This document shows, piece by piece, positions 23,401 to 33,033 of a stretch of 64,000 nucleotides of DNA. This stretch comes from Metaphire vulgaris (Eukaryota > Annelida > Clitellata > Crassiclitellata > Megascolecidae), in NCBI GenBank assembly GCA_018105865.1, contig CM030852.1, positions 14,901,945-14,965,944 of the forward strand, in the 5' to 3' direction. The position numbers and the translations under genes were made by a program. Position 1 is the first letter of the stretch. Every line of letters starts with the position of its first letter. The notes beneath the pieces were generated by a model that was not told where the DNA came from, did no database searches, and worked only from the letters and a program-made list of their open reading frames with translations.

Positions 23401-26400
23401 TATTACAATTTAAAGATATGTTTATTGCCAAAATCTAGATATTGAAACATTAGCCAAAATGTCTTTATAATTTTATAGAGTATACCAGGTCCTCATTATA
23501 TGGTTAAAATGTCTAATTACATCGCTCATCTATGCATCTATGCATAGATAGATTTACTATTTACTGATATATTCTGTTCCTGCAATTGCTGACATCAAAT
23601 TACAGCTGAAGAAGGCATTAAAAATGAATTTCTCAGTGAAAAAGTTATAAAATTCAGATTCCTGGTTTACCTGGCAAAGTAATGTTTATTGTGACACTTT
23701 TGCTGAATTTGCGATCATTGATGGAGTTGTTGGCTACGCATCTGTATGAACCAGACGCTCTCACTGCTATTGTTTGTTGTGTCATGGAAATCGGTATTAG
23801 ACACTGATCGTACCAGGCATAGGAAGGATTTGGTAAGCCATCAGCTGTGCAGGTCGTAGTGGCTTCTGTAGCATTGCTTGTCGTAACCTCTGTAGCATTG
23901 CTTGTCGTAACCTCTGTAGCATTGACTTCTGAAACACCCTCTGTTAAAATAAAAATAAAATCCATGCATTAGTTTTCCTAATGCTGCGAGAGCTTAGAGA
24001 AATGCTAGCTATTTAATGTGGCATTTTCGAAGAACTTTATCTAAAAGGCACTATAGAGTTCAATGATCGATAAATAAACGAAGAAAATATAGGGAAAAAC
24101 ACTTTTGGTTCGATATCAAAGATTGAAGATTGAGTTTATCTGGCATTCGCATGACCAAAAAAGGGAGAGCGGACTTTGAAATTATGTAATGGCAGCAAAA
24201 TGAATTTTATCAACTCTAATCTTATGTAGAAATACACAGTTCGGTATTAGAGTGTATTAGCAAAGGACAAACCAGCGATCGAGCAAAGTGGAAGTCTTGG
24301 TTAAGGATCTCTATGGTTTCATTATTATCAACCAACTCTTGTGAGATTGTAATATCAACACATTTACATGCATGCGATGCAGTCAAAGCTTCATGACAAT
24401 TATTGACATAATGCGTTTGCTGGATCATTTCAGTGCGTAGATATTTAGCAGTTCGATTTTTGTCGTGTTTGAACAGTCATTTTCACAAATATGTAGGCCT
24501 ACAATGTCGAGTATGCTTTAAAAGTGTTTGAACAATAAGTATAGAAAAATGACATAGAAAATGACATAGAAAATGACTTACTACATTTCTCCATTGTGAA
24601 TGCACTGTCATCGTTTAGCTTGTACGTTACAGTGACTGTCTCGATAGTATTATTAACTGAACAAATGTATTCTCCTCCGAATTCCGCTGTAATACGTGTT
24701 CCGTGAACAGTTTCATTACGAATGACGTCCAACCAGTGAACATCATGTGGAGCAGGATATGCGTACGGATGACATTCGAGGATTTTTGCCTCACAAATGC
24801 CAGATTCATTGTAAGACGTCACAGTGATGCTGGACTGATTCAGTATATTGTCTGCAAAACAAAAAGACATTATATGAAGTCAGACGATTCTGCCTATTCA
24901 TCAGTATTGCGTTCCGTTGACAACTTCTTTCCGAAGTACGTCCAACCAGTGAATGTCATGCGGAGGTGGATAGGCATTGGGATAAAACTCTAATATTTTT
25001 GCCTCACAAATGCCAGATTCAATATAGGACGTTTCAGTGAAGATGAACCGATTCAGAGGGTTCTCTACAAAGCAGAAATCTATAGAATATTTTTAATTGA
25101 TACTAAATTGTGTTTTATTGTATTACGTTGTTACAGATATCAGGCAAAGCGTGCCAAGAAACATTTCGAAATGCGCATGCACTTATAATGCACCGATCCA
25201 TGTTTACAAATGCTGATCTTCCGTTAACTTCCAACAGGATGAAACTGCTCATGAAGGTCTGAATTTGGAGATGGTGCGTTATAAAGTGTGCAGCAAACGA
25301 CAGGTTTGAGTCAAAGGTCAGTTACATGCGATGAAAATCCGCAGTGGTTGTGAAATTCTACCCCAAATGAGGTAATTGTTTTGATAAGATAGAATTAATA
25401 ACAAATCATTTCGACGCTCTTATATTCTCGACCCCAACCTGCCATGCACATTAGTACAGTTGATAAGCCGTATGATTGTTCATTTTGTGGATAAAAGCAT
25501 GACATTTTGAACATTGACACTTCTTATAATTTAGTAACATTCTGTCCAGAGGCATTCGAATAAACTTAAGAGCAGGGGTACCCCTAAGGGTAGGAGAATG
25601 GGAACCGCTAGGGGTAGAGGTACCCTTAGGGGTAGTGGTACCCATAGGGCTAAGGGTAGGGGTACCTCTTGGATTAGGGTAGGGAAATCAAAAGTGCTAG
25701 CCATTCACACGTCTGCCAATACCATTCTCTGTAGTTTTATATCAAAGGTGCTTGGCATTCAGAATTTTACCTGTGGTATTCTCTAATGCGTAAATTGGAC
25801 ATTTTAAAGGACATTTTAAACTACAGAGAATGGTATTGGCAGACGTGTAAATGGCTAGCACTTTTGACAGAGAAGTGAAGAGCACCTGCTAATCAAGTTT
25901 TTTCAAAAATTAGGCCACTATCTCTTGTAGATCAAATGTGCTTGGCATTCAGAATTTTGCCTGTGATATTCTCTAATGCGTAAATTGAACATTTCAAAGG
26001 ACACTTTTAATCTACAGAGAATGGTATTGGCAACATTACTCATGGGGATGAACAATTGTGCCGGTTTTCATCACAATCTGAGATGGTGACGTCCGATTTT
26101 ATTCAAAAGCGTGTTGATTTGATGCGGAATTACCCTTTTCGTATTTTAGTTTCGGAGGAAAAGCGAATTAAAATATTAATATTCATATCTGTACATTCTA
26201 TAAGCACAATTATTACTTAGTATTGCTTACTTGGCACTGTATCGATTGTCATTTGTCTACGTATTGCAGCTCAGGCGGAATTCTTTTTACAAATTATCAA
26301 TAAAATTTATGGCGCCAAATTGCATGGTAAGAGATAACAAAAACGTGTGCATCCTTTGGGGAAATTGTTCTGGGCCATGTACCCTATAACTGTGCCAAGT

Positions 26401-29400
26401 GGCATGCTTTTATCCAGAAGTGAACGATTCTTGGCTTTTATGGACTTTAGCCACTGAACTACTTGGCCAAGAAAAGGAAAGGGCCATGAAGGAGCACTTC
26501 CCCACCATTTTAGTTTCCGCTATTTTGCTAAGCATCACGTTCTTCAATGTTTTTCTCTCTTACCGGTTCCACTATAATTGAATTATTCATAATCCAGGTA
26601 GACATTGATCTTGAACTGGGAGCACAACGATTAATGATCAGACAATTGGCACTAGAATATTCCGATCGTTAAACTTATATTTAAATTTACATTAATCTGT
26701 TTATACTAACAAGAAGTGTTTATCTGTGGAGTTTCCCAATTGAACGTAAAACTGGGTGTGTTGTTGTCACAATTTGTCGGCTGACCTTTCGGTGGATTGA
26801 AGTAAAGAGTGCAGACATAGGAGGGAACTGTGGGAATCGTAGCTGTTACTATGATATGGGATAATGACGTCGTATTTGTCACAGTTTCTAAACTTGGAAT
26901 CGTATTAGCTGGATCTAATTTCGATGTCCATTTGAGAGAAGGATACAACGGAGGTAGTGCAATTGATGATGGTGGTGTTGGTGCAACTGGCAATGGTCCA
27001 CTGTAATTGACTGTCATTGCAAAGAAGACATCATCTTCACAGCCTTCTATTACATCGGTGACGTTGCTCCTAATAGTTGAATTCGTATCTGCAAAATACG
27101 TGATCAGCAAAACTTATATTTTTGGCAAGACAGATAATTATAAGTGATATTACTGTGTTTGCTGGTGTCACAAGACGCGATTATAGTATTGATTGTGTGA
27201 AGACTGTTCTACACTGAATGCCCTATATCCTGCTCGGGTAAAGTTTCATGTCTTGAGAGGAGTACTTTCTCTAATTCGAGCTGCCGATTGGATGGGGGCA
27301 GCCAGCCCCCTTGTAGTGAGAGGGCTAAACGACTGGCAAATAACGTTTAATATCGGCATTCACTCTTCACTTCAATTTTTCCTTAACTAGATATTTCCCA
27401 ATATAATATCAGCTGCCATGAAACTAGCGATTAAGACGCTGTCTAGACCTGATCGAGCGAAGTAATGGAAAATATCAAACAGAGTGAATATGATGCAGGC
27501 AATCTGTTGAATAGTCTCTGGCGCAAAAAGATAATGACTTCGCCAAAATCTGGGGAACTAAATTCAAGGCTATACATTTCATCGCAGCCATCCCAGCCAA
27601 GTCACCTAAATTCAAGTATGCGTACCCGCAACGACGAGAATTGCCTGATACGTTGTAACGCTAGCGCAGGCGTAATATCCTCCGAGTTGTAGATTAGCGT
27701 TGAATACGATTAAATTGCACACGGATGAACTGGGTTTTTCTGTTCTGAAATTTCCCATAAACCCGGTGACGATGTTACAGCTGCTGTCCGTCATTAGAAA
27801 TCCATTTGAACCTCCAGGGTCTCCATTTGGTGAAAACACCCAGTCGATTCTCCCGCCATCGTCGTTTGAACAATTGAAGTAGGAACTCCCACCAACACTG
27901 ACCGCTAGATTCTGTGGCTTTTGTACAATTGCTCCTCGTGCGACTGTGAATAAAATTCAATTTTTTACTTCAGATTTTAATATTTCAAACCGATTCAGCC
28001 ATTTTGAGAATCTTTATTCGTGACAAACACAGCATCAAACAGTAGGCTACGTAAACAGGAAACAAACACAGATCAAATCAACTGAACTAATAAAGTAGTT
28101 AACTAAATTAACACACACTTTACACAGTGCAGCAAAACAGCGACTCCATCGCTACCTGAAACTATCACTGCCTGCCCCGCCAGTCTCTGGCCTCAGACAA
28201 ATTCCAGCAATACAATCAGCAAAGAACAGCGACTTCTTTCCATATTTATTGACAACCAGACTTGTCGCCTTTTTTTACAACAGCATGTACACCTTCCAAA
28301 TCCGCCATTAATCTAATACAATCAACATTACTGCCTCATCTGTTTTAAAAATTTTACACACAACTACTTGAATCAATCTGTCAAGAGCATTCGGAGTACT
28401 TTTGTTCGGACAGGTGACTTACATGCCATGCAATCCAATAGGTAGACAGTAGCTCTTTAGGCCTACTAGGTTAACACATGTCAATTCAGACGCGACTATA
28501 CAAACAGTTAAAAGTGCGAAAGAATTTTAGTCTAGCTTTTGAAATAGATAACCCGAAGTGCCGTCCCTTTTTCAGTGTCACTCCAAGATACCTAATCTCC
28601 TCCACAGATGGCAGGGCAGCGCCATCCAGGACCAATGCAGCACAATCAATATTAGAAAAATGTCCTAATCCTCACGATCATGGGTTTCTTCACATTAAAT
28701 TTCAAATCCAAATCTACAAAGTCATTGGTGCAAATATCAAGCATGTGCTGCATGTCGGATATAGAGTGTAGATAATACAAATGGATGTGCTTACAATAAA
28801 TGTTCTATAGTTATCCTGTCAAACCCAGATGCTTTATCCAGCTTAATTTTACTAACTGCTACACCCACTTCTTCAATTGATGTCACAGAACATTAACCTC
28901 TGATTTCTATAGCCAGAGTAACTGTCCTCAAACTTCAGTTTGAGTTTGTCATGCCAACTACTATTATTGGGTGTGCAGGCAGAGTAAAAGAACTATACAA
29001 ATGCATTGGCAATCTCAGGTTCCGTAAAAAAACCCATCCACAGTTTTAGCGCAATTATGGTTATGGTTCTTGACAACTTATATAGCGCCGTAACATGCGA
29101 AGGCCAAAGTCAAAGGCGCTGTCAACAACGCTGACAAATCGACATGGAACGGAAGATGTTGGTCTTGAGGAATAAATCCGCTCAGGTGGCACCAAAGAGG
29201 TCGCTGCCGTGTCGAAATCGGGCAGTGAGCCCTCCAGAAGGCGGTCTTCCGCAAGGAAACGTTCCTTTGAAGAGTCAGCGAAAACGCAGAAAGGATGTTG
29301 AAGGACAGTAATCCATCGCCGAACTTGGCGGGAAACCGACTGAAGATGGAATTCCGCGCGTGAACCGGAACAATCTTTGCCCTTTACAGCCTGTAGACTC

Positions 29401-30630
29401 CGTCGACGGGCTGGTGGTTTAGTAAAACTGGCGAGGAGCCGACCACGCCGACACGGGCGACATAAATCCGATTCCTTCGGCGCAGAGAAACGCAAAGACG
29501 ATCGACGACCGCTTCGAAAACGACAGCCGGGCGACAACCCTCTCGATTAGCGCAAAGAAATAAGCGCCAGACGTCGGCAAAACCGCCAAGAACGGCGATA
29601 TATTCCGAAGCACGCAAAGACGCGTGCTAGCAGCCAAAATGGCGCTACTGGAAGCATGAAGCACAATTATTACTCCTTCCCCAAATTTACTTTTCCAAGA
29701 CTTCCAACAGGTAGTAAAATCTTTTGTATGAGAGCATCGTTCAATGCACCACTAAAATAATTTATATTAGCCATCTCTTTCTTTTCTCCATTTAAAAATC
29801 TGTCTTCAACAGATCTTCGTCTAATTAATTAATTAATTAAGTAAGTAAGTAAAATCTCGTAAACTTATACAGCGCCCCGGAAAGCAGTACAGCAGTAGCT
29901 GTTTATTCTTATGTGCTTAATCTTTCTTGAAATAGCTATAGACAAGGTGGTTTGTCGGCCGGGCAAAGGTCAGTGTATCTATGAGGCGGCGGGTTAGTTA
30001 TCGCCATGCAAGGTGATATGCCTACTTTATAATCTCTATGTTTATGGCAGTGTTCTGTCTATTGGAACGTTCATGAGAAGCGTTTTGAATGCTTCTCATC
30101 CATAAATTATATTTTTAAATACAAATTTATTTTGTAATTAGATTGATTTTGAAGTTTTATCCGACTTAAGTCAATGTGTAATAATCCGCTTTTTAATTGA
30201 AGTTAAATCTACAATGGAATAATAGCCGTACGCATAAATAAGGAATTTAAAACAAATCGGGCGTAGGTTGAGTTCTGTCACCATTCTTGTATAAAACCAC
30301 TAATTCTATGCAAATTTGTATGTATGTAAACTCTATTATACTTTAAATTCGACTAGCAGATGAAACTTCAAAATATGGAGAACTTATCGAGTGTTGTGAA
30401 AGTGAATATGGTGCGTGGAATTGGTATTCTAAATAGTAGGCATAGGATAACGCACACAGTAGGCGTATTAATGGCGAGTTTATCGATAGAGAATCTTGAA
30501 TGTCAAAAGAGTGAATAATACTGGCGTTGAGTTTCTGACCTGTCGTCAAAAGAACTTCTAAGATGAGAAGAAGAATCGCTGAAACTCGACTTCGCCGAAG
30601 AATCTTCTCGATGCGTCTAAGATCTCCCAT
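17415..30630 (-). CDS. IgSF receptor gene B: four Ig-like domains, two hydrophobic exons, altered ITAM-like tail
   Basis: Modelled exons, all phase 1: 30630-30540 (leader), 27943-27626 (V), 27088-26711, 24851-24582, 23940-23671 (Ig), 23117-23097 and 21428-21402 (microexons), 20656-20495 (TM1), 20176-20054 (TM2), 19823-19641 (tail 1), 17554-17415 (tail 2, using an acceptor inside a MITE). Together they give an open frame of about 660 codons. Likely a signalling cell-surface receptor. Three lesions stand out: a truncated extra Ig3 exon (24901-25064), a MITE on the acceptor of tail exon 2, and a 1-nt insertion that removes the final YxxL. Tail exon 2 may belong to a fused remnant copy, because intronic blocks between 17.9 and 19.4 kb are present twice. 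Expression and exact 3' end are uncertain. Confidence 0.75.
17544..17815. mobile_element. hAT-type MITE inserted on a splice acceptor
   Basis: 272 bp, starts CAGAGGCGGATCTAGGG and ends CCCTAGCTTCGCCCCTG, flanked by GAGTTAAC (17536-17543 and 17816-17823). The duplicated 8 bp are the exon start of tail exon 2, so the ancestral acceptor and its exon are now on opposite sides of the element. Confidence 0.92.
17822..18450 (-). pseudogene. Remnant of another receptor copy fused to the 3' end of gene B
   Basis: 17.88-18.17 kb repeats the intron sequence found at 19.24-19.45 kb (for example TGATTTGTTATTGGCAAACT versus TGGTTTGTTATCGGCAAACT). At 18418-18450 there is an intact 33-nt phase-1 microexon (DYLEPMEISDE) that aligns with microexon 6b. 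The TM1, TM2 and tail-1 exons that should lie between are missing, so this copy has an internal deletion. Confidence 0.7.
18474..18600. repeat. (TA)n-rich tract
   Basis: Interrupted TA/TATATG repeats with TCATATAT spacers, inside the remnant region 3' of gene B tail exon 1. Confidence 0.9.
19641..19823 (-). CDS. Gene B exon 9: cytoplasmic tail 1, ITAM-like
   Basis: 61 codons, acceptor TTGCTTAG/GG, donor GATG/GTAAGA. Contains RYADNS, then YEEL-x9-YEGL and HEYVKA. The YxxL pair fits a relaxed ITAM. Phase 1-1, so the exon can be included or skipped without frame loss. Confidence 0.78.
20054..20176 (-). CDS. Gene B exon 8: second hydrophobic segment (TM2)
   Basis: 41 codons: SECSGG, then MVLFIFCLVICGIIFVPWIL, IASHCC and RKNSNQSQ. 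The donor CAAG/GTGGGA is the only one that keeps the downstream frame. Nucleotide sequence almost identical to 33948-34070 in gene C. Confidence 0.8.
20314..20416. repeat. (GAT)n(AAT)n(ATT)n compound microsatellite
   Basis: GAT units pass into AAT and then ATT, followed by the TTTAAGTGGCTTAGTA hairpin repeat. Lies in the intron between TM1 and TM2 of gene B. Confidence 0.93.
20495..20656 (-). CDS. Gene B exon 7: first hydrophobic segment (TM1) and Cys-rich loop
   Basis: 54 codons: Leu-rich helix DWILLLLLILLVLGLF continuing to LPACVFLPC, then a loop with CYGGSKSCRENVNEEF and ALPCMNGK. Acceptor CATTCTAG/ATTG, donor AAAAG/GTAAGA. The loop is almost unchanged in gene C. Confidence 0.82.
20929..21201. 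mobile_element. hAT-type MITE, 273 bp
   Basis: Starts CAGTAGCATAGC and ends GTATACGCCACTG, flanked by CAAGGAAC on both sides (20921-20928, 21202-21209). In the intron between microexon 6b and TM1 of gene B. Confidence 0.85.
21402..21428 (-). CDS. Gene B microexon 6b (27 nt)
   Basis: Acceptor GTTTATAG/GC, donor GAAG/GTAAGAAT, encoding RNNLDSPDE, phase 1-1. The counterparts in C (35446-35478) and at 18418-18450 are 33 nt long. Confidence 0.68.
23097..23117 (-). CDS. Gene B microexon 6a (21 nt)
   Basis: TTTTCTTTCAG/ on the left and /GTAAGTTC on the right enclose 21 nt encoding GTDPVIC at the membrane-proximal stalk, phase 1-1. The same-sized exon exists in gene D (57339-57359, AAPPLKC) and is destroyed in gene C. 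Confidence 0.72.
23671..23940 (-). CDS. Gene B exon 5: fourth Ig-like domain with coding minisatellite
   Basis: 90 codons. Starts EGVSEVNATEVTTS; NATEVTTS is repeated by a 24-bp unit (about 23871-23930). Core residues: TTTCTADGLPNPSYAWYDQC and GSYRCVANN. Acceptor TTAACAG/AGGG, donor CCAG/GTAAAC. Confidence 0.87.
24582..24851 (-). CDS. Gene B exon 4: third Ig-like domain
   Basis: 90 codons: CEAKILECHPYAYPAPHDVH, then W, RITAEFGGEYICSV and FTMEKC. Acceptor TTTGCAG/ACAA, donor TGTA/GTAAGT. It lacks the GNNHTAS-type insertion present in the C and D counterparts. Confidence 0.88.
24901..25064 (-). pseudogene. Truncated duplicate of the Ig3 exon inside gene B
   Basis: Only about 50 bp upstream of the functional Ig3 exon. 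It keeps an acceptor (TTGTAG/AG) and the first half of the domain (SGICEAKILE...HDIHWLDVL), but the first core Cys is replaced by Phe (EFYPNAY) and the frame stops after VVNGTQY. No donor and no second half. Confidence 0.88.
25570..25690. repeat. GGGTACC-type minisatellite
   Basis: Degenerate tandem units of about 12 bp (GGGGTACCCCTAAGGGTA and variants), in the Ig2-Ig3 intron of gene B, directly before the foldback repeat at 25690. Confidence 0.8.
25690..25865. repeat. Foldback (inverted repeat) element
   Basis: Left arm AAAAGTGCTAGCCATTCACA and right arm reading its complement (GTAAATGGCTAGCACTTTT), with arms of about 50 bp. The central GTGCTTGGCATTCAGAATTT block recurs at about 25931-26030, so a partial second unit follows. 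Confidence 0.85.
26711..27088 (-). CDS. Gene B exon 3: second Ig-like domain
   Basis: 126 codons, DTNSTIRSNVTDVIEGCEDD at the start and VPSYVCTLYF...FNWETPQINTS at the end. Proline-rich PLPVAPTPPSS linker inside. Nearly the same as 49152-49523 (C) and 61470-61844 (D). Confidence 0.87.
27626..27943 (-). CDS. Gene B exon 2: V-like Ig domain
   Basis: 106 codons: SSYFNCSN, RIDWVFS, GGYYACAS and AILVVAG give the canonical Cys, Trp, Cys and G-strand; SSCNIV and SVCNLIV form the extra Cys pair. Acceptor TTCACAG/TCGC, donor GCGG/GTACGC. Confidence 0.88.
28090..28995 (-). mobile_element. Degraded non-LTR retrotransposon, reverse transcriptase fragment
   Basis: Reading right to left, the frames give SIEEVGVAVSKIKLDKASGF, DRITIEHLL and, further on, LVLDGAALPSVEEIRYLGVT followed by LKKG. 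These resemble the fingers and thumb-proximal RT blocks of CR1/RTE-like LINEs. Stops and frameshifts throughout. Inserted in intron 1 of gene B. Confidence 0.7.
29061..29660. repeat. CpG-rich block with LINE-tail-like end, unassigned
   Basis: Noticeably richer in G+C and CpG than its surroundings and open in several minus-strand frames (29537-29061, 29664-29419). Starts near ACTTATATAGCGCCGTAAC, similar to the tail at 54.53 kb. The open frames have no domain I recognise. Probably part of a retroelement 3' region. Confidence 0.4.
29821..29945. repeat. Short interspersed repeat with (TAAG)n head
   Basis: GTAAGTAAGTAAAATCTCGT followed by a GCAGTA/GCGCC region. A second copy lies at 19113-19205 (GTAAGTAAGTAATATCTCGT). 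Likely LINE or SINE 3' ends. Confidence 0.6.
30540..30630 (-). CDS. Gene B exon 1: leader/signal peptide
   Basis: ATG at 30630. Encodes MGDLRRIEKILRRSRVSAIL then a Leu-rich core, LLILEVLLTT; donor ACAG/GTCAGA, phase 1. The basic N-region is long for a signal peptide. An upstream TTG frame is open, but the first ATG is conserved in gene C (51019). Confidence 0.75.
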
Positions 30631-30699
30631 TGCACCTGAACCTTGAAATAACTGAACTTGTCTTTCCAATATAAACCAGAGACTTTATATTAGCATAAA

Positions 30700-30830
30700 T
30701 GTCAGTTGCGTTTTACATTTAGAATCAATTCAGATGTTTTCGCATTACCTGAAATCATTCAGTCTATATAATCCAATAACAATTATTATAATAAAGAGGT
30801 CCATTCTTAGAGAGGAAGAATTGCAATAAC
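30700..30830 (-). promoter_or_regulatory. Conserved 5' flank of gene B, possible promoter/5' UTR
   Basis: Non-coding sequence upstream of the leader exon, strongly conserved with gene C (51085-51210). It includes a TATATA at 30765-30770 in B that is weakened in C, and possible 5' UTR intron borders. Promoter identity is inferred from position and conservation only. Confidence 0.3.
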
Positions 30831-31531
30831 AGGCCTATATATCTAATCTTTTCTTCATCGACGAAAACATTTCAAAATTGTCAACAGTTAGCCTGTAGTC
30901 TGTAGATCAATACTTGAGCCGAAACTAACTGTACACTGTAGATAGACTTATCTTGAGAGAGGGGGTCATTAGTCGACCGCAATTCGATTCTTTCAACCAA
31001 TCAAAATCTTGCGCTAAAAAGAAATAAGCATTAGAGAAGTTGTCTATATCGTTAAACATAATGCATACATAGCATTACTTCCTCAATTCTAGGTTCACGT
31101 TATTTACACATGATAGGCCAACCTATCTTCAGCCTGACGCTGACGTATGCTTTGAACTGTACTCGCTCCCGAATTTATAAATCACATTAAGCCGAAAAGT
31201 TTGCTCATATTGAAAGTTGGAAATTCAATTTTATGTAAATTATTGTAGAGCAACATTCATATCGATTACTCGACAGAAACTTGATAGTGGGGAATGATTT
31301 TATCGTTGGCTAATTTGGAATACGATCAGTAATTTTTAATATTTAGTAATCAAATAATTAAAATTTATCTGTAATAATTATGTCTCCACGGAGGAAACGT
31401 GGGTCTTACGGTTTTACGATATCTGTTACAAGTGTGAATAAGTGATGAGTGACAGAGAGCGGAAGCATTGGAAAGAACTGTGATGTAGAGGGGAAATAAA
31501 ACGATTGAAGACTGAACTAATCTCAGAGACG

Positions 31532-31709
31532 TAGTTGCGGCGCCACAGGGGGCTCCGGGGGGCCCGTGCCCCCTATTGAATGCCTGGCCCCCAGTGGCCC
31601 GCCTGCTGGGACCCTATACTTAATACCTAATAACAAATGGTTGGCCTTCCATGATTAGAAGTTGCCACCCCAACGGCTTCCCACTTGCCAAATCCTGGAG
31701 CCGCCACTG
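31532..31709. mobile_element. hAT-type MITE with empty site upstream of gene C
   Basis: 178 bp, reverse orientation relative to 16554-16741 and of the same family (shared GCCCCCT...CACTTGCCAAATC segments). Flanked by CAGAGACG (31524-31531, 31710-31717). The paralogous flank of gene C has a single CAGAGACG at 51789-51796. Confidence 0.92.
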
Positions 31710-32197
31710 CAGAGACGAGAACACGAAAAAGAAGAAAACGAGCATGTATTCACTGATTTGTGTTCACATCACGCTCTCAATCGAATAGGAACCTCCCACT
31801 TTCAAGTAAGAAAAAATAATGTTCTCTACACAGAAGACTTGGGACCCTGGGCACAGATCAATCACTGGTCTTCTCTAACCTACCACCAAAGAGATTGATG
31901 ACTTCATACATGCTTATCACTACCTGTGTCTAGTTTCTAGGCCTGCTGAGCAGATAATGTTAATGTTGCCACCTTCGAGAACTCACATGACACCACAATT
32001 GAGTACTGTAGATTTATCAGCCGGGAACTTTTGAAGCGCTTTGATTTTTAAATTCAAAGCCTTTTGAAAGTGAAAACGTTAATTAAGACGTTTTATTGAA
32101 AATTTTGTAATCATGGGTGATCGACAACGAATGAGAAGTAGCGTACATTCGAAAGTGGTTTCGTTCATAACGGTACATACTAGTGTACATGAATATA

Positions 32198-32242
32198 TGG
32201 TGAATATATATATATAATTATATATATATAATATATATTGCG
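32198..32242. repeat. (TA)n tract
   Basis: TATATA-rich palindromic stretch just outside the duplicated 3' flank of gene C. Confidence 0.85.
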
Positions 32243-32884
32243 TTCTATCTATTTTTGCTGTTATCTCGTGATCACGAGCTTCTAATGATCTACTCTAGCG
32301 ATTGAATGTTCATTTTGCGTCCTCTTCTGTGTTAAAAGGTGATTAGATGTCTTCTGTCAGATTTTGACAATTTCTATCCGTGGCTCCATTGGTCCAAATT
32401 ATGCGATCTGAGGAATATGAGAGCAGGGACAGAAATAAGAACGCGTGGAAACACAGAGGCTCTGCGATTTACTTCTTTAAATATAAAAGATTTATCTAGC
32501 GATTATCTGTCGTCTGCGTTATTACTATCATCATTTTCGCAGCAGTAGAAATATGTGACATTTATTTGCTCTGTGACAATAGATGCATGTGTCTAGTGTG
32601 GTTGATTGAAAACTGAAACAACGTTTTTGAAAATCAATTAGACATAATATGACCGTTTTCAAAAAAATCGTTAAAGCATTTGCATCTAGAAATGGAAACA
32701 TTAAATCAAAAAGACGGATGTTGCACTTTTCAAACTCAAAAAGTCACACTAAAGTTGCGGACCGATTGACTTTGATCGACTAATGCTTTTAGCACGTAAC
32801 AATATATGAACGAAAATGCGCTTTTCATGTTCCCAGTCTAATTCATTTTTCGTTTGTTTTTTTACTGATTTAGATTGCTATTAA

Positions 32885-33033
32885 CTATCGAATCAATTCT
32901 TGGTAGTTAGGCATTGGTTGGTGCTGATTCCTCTGTAGTTCTTCGTACGCAGCTTGTGTTTGTTGTTGGTGATTGTTCGTTTCCAGAGTGGAAGATCCTC
33001 CACAACCTGAATCAGAATCATTCGCAGAGTTAA
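32885..33033 (-). CDS. Gene C exon 10: cytoplasmic tail 2, second ITAM-like pair and stop
   Basis: Acceptor TTATAAG/TT. Encodes VNSANDSDSGCGGSS, then AAYEEL-x10-YQELIR-stop (TAG at 32885-32887). The pair YEEL-x10-YQEL is intact, unlike gene B. No MITE at the acceptor. Confidence 0.83.

Noticed and set aside
29061..29537. Protein-coding gene of 158 codons
   Set aside because: Arg/Ser-rich frame in a CpG-rich repeat block, overlapping equally open frames, no recognisable domain.
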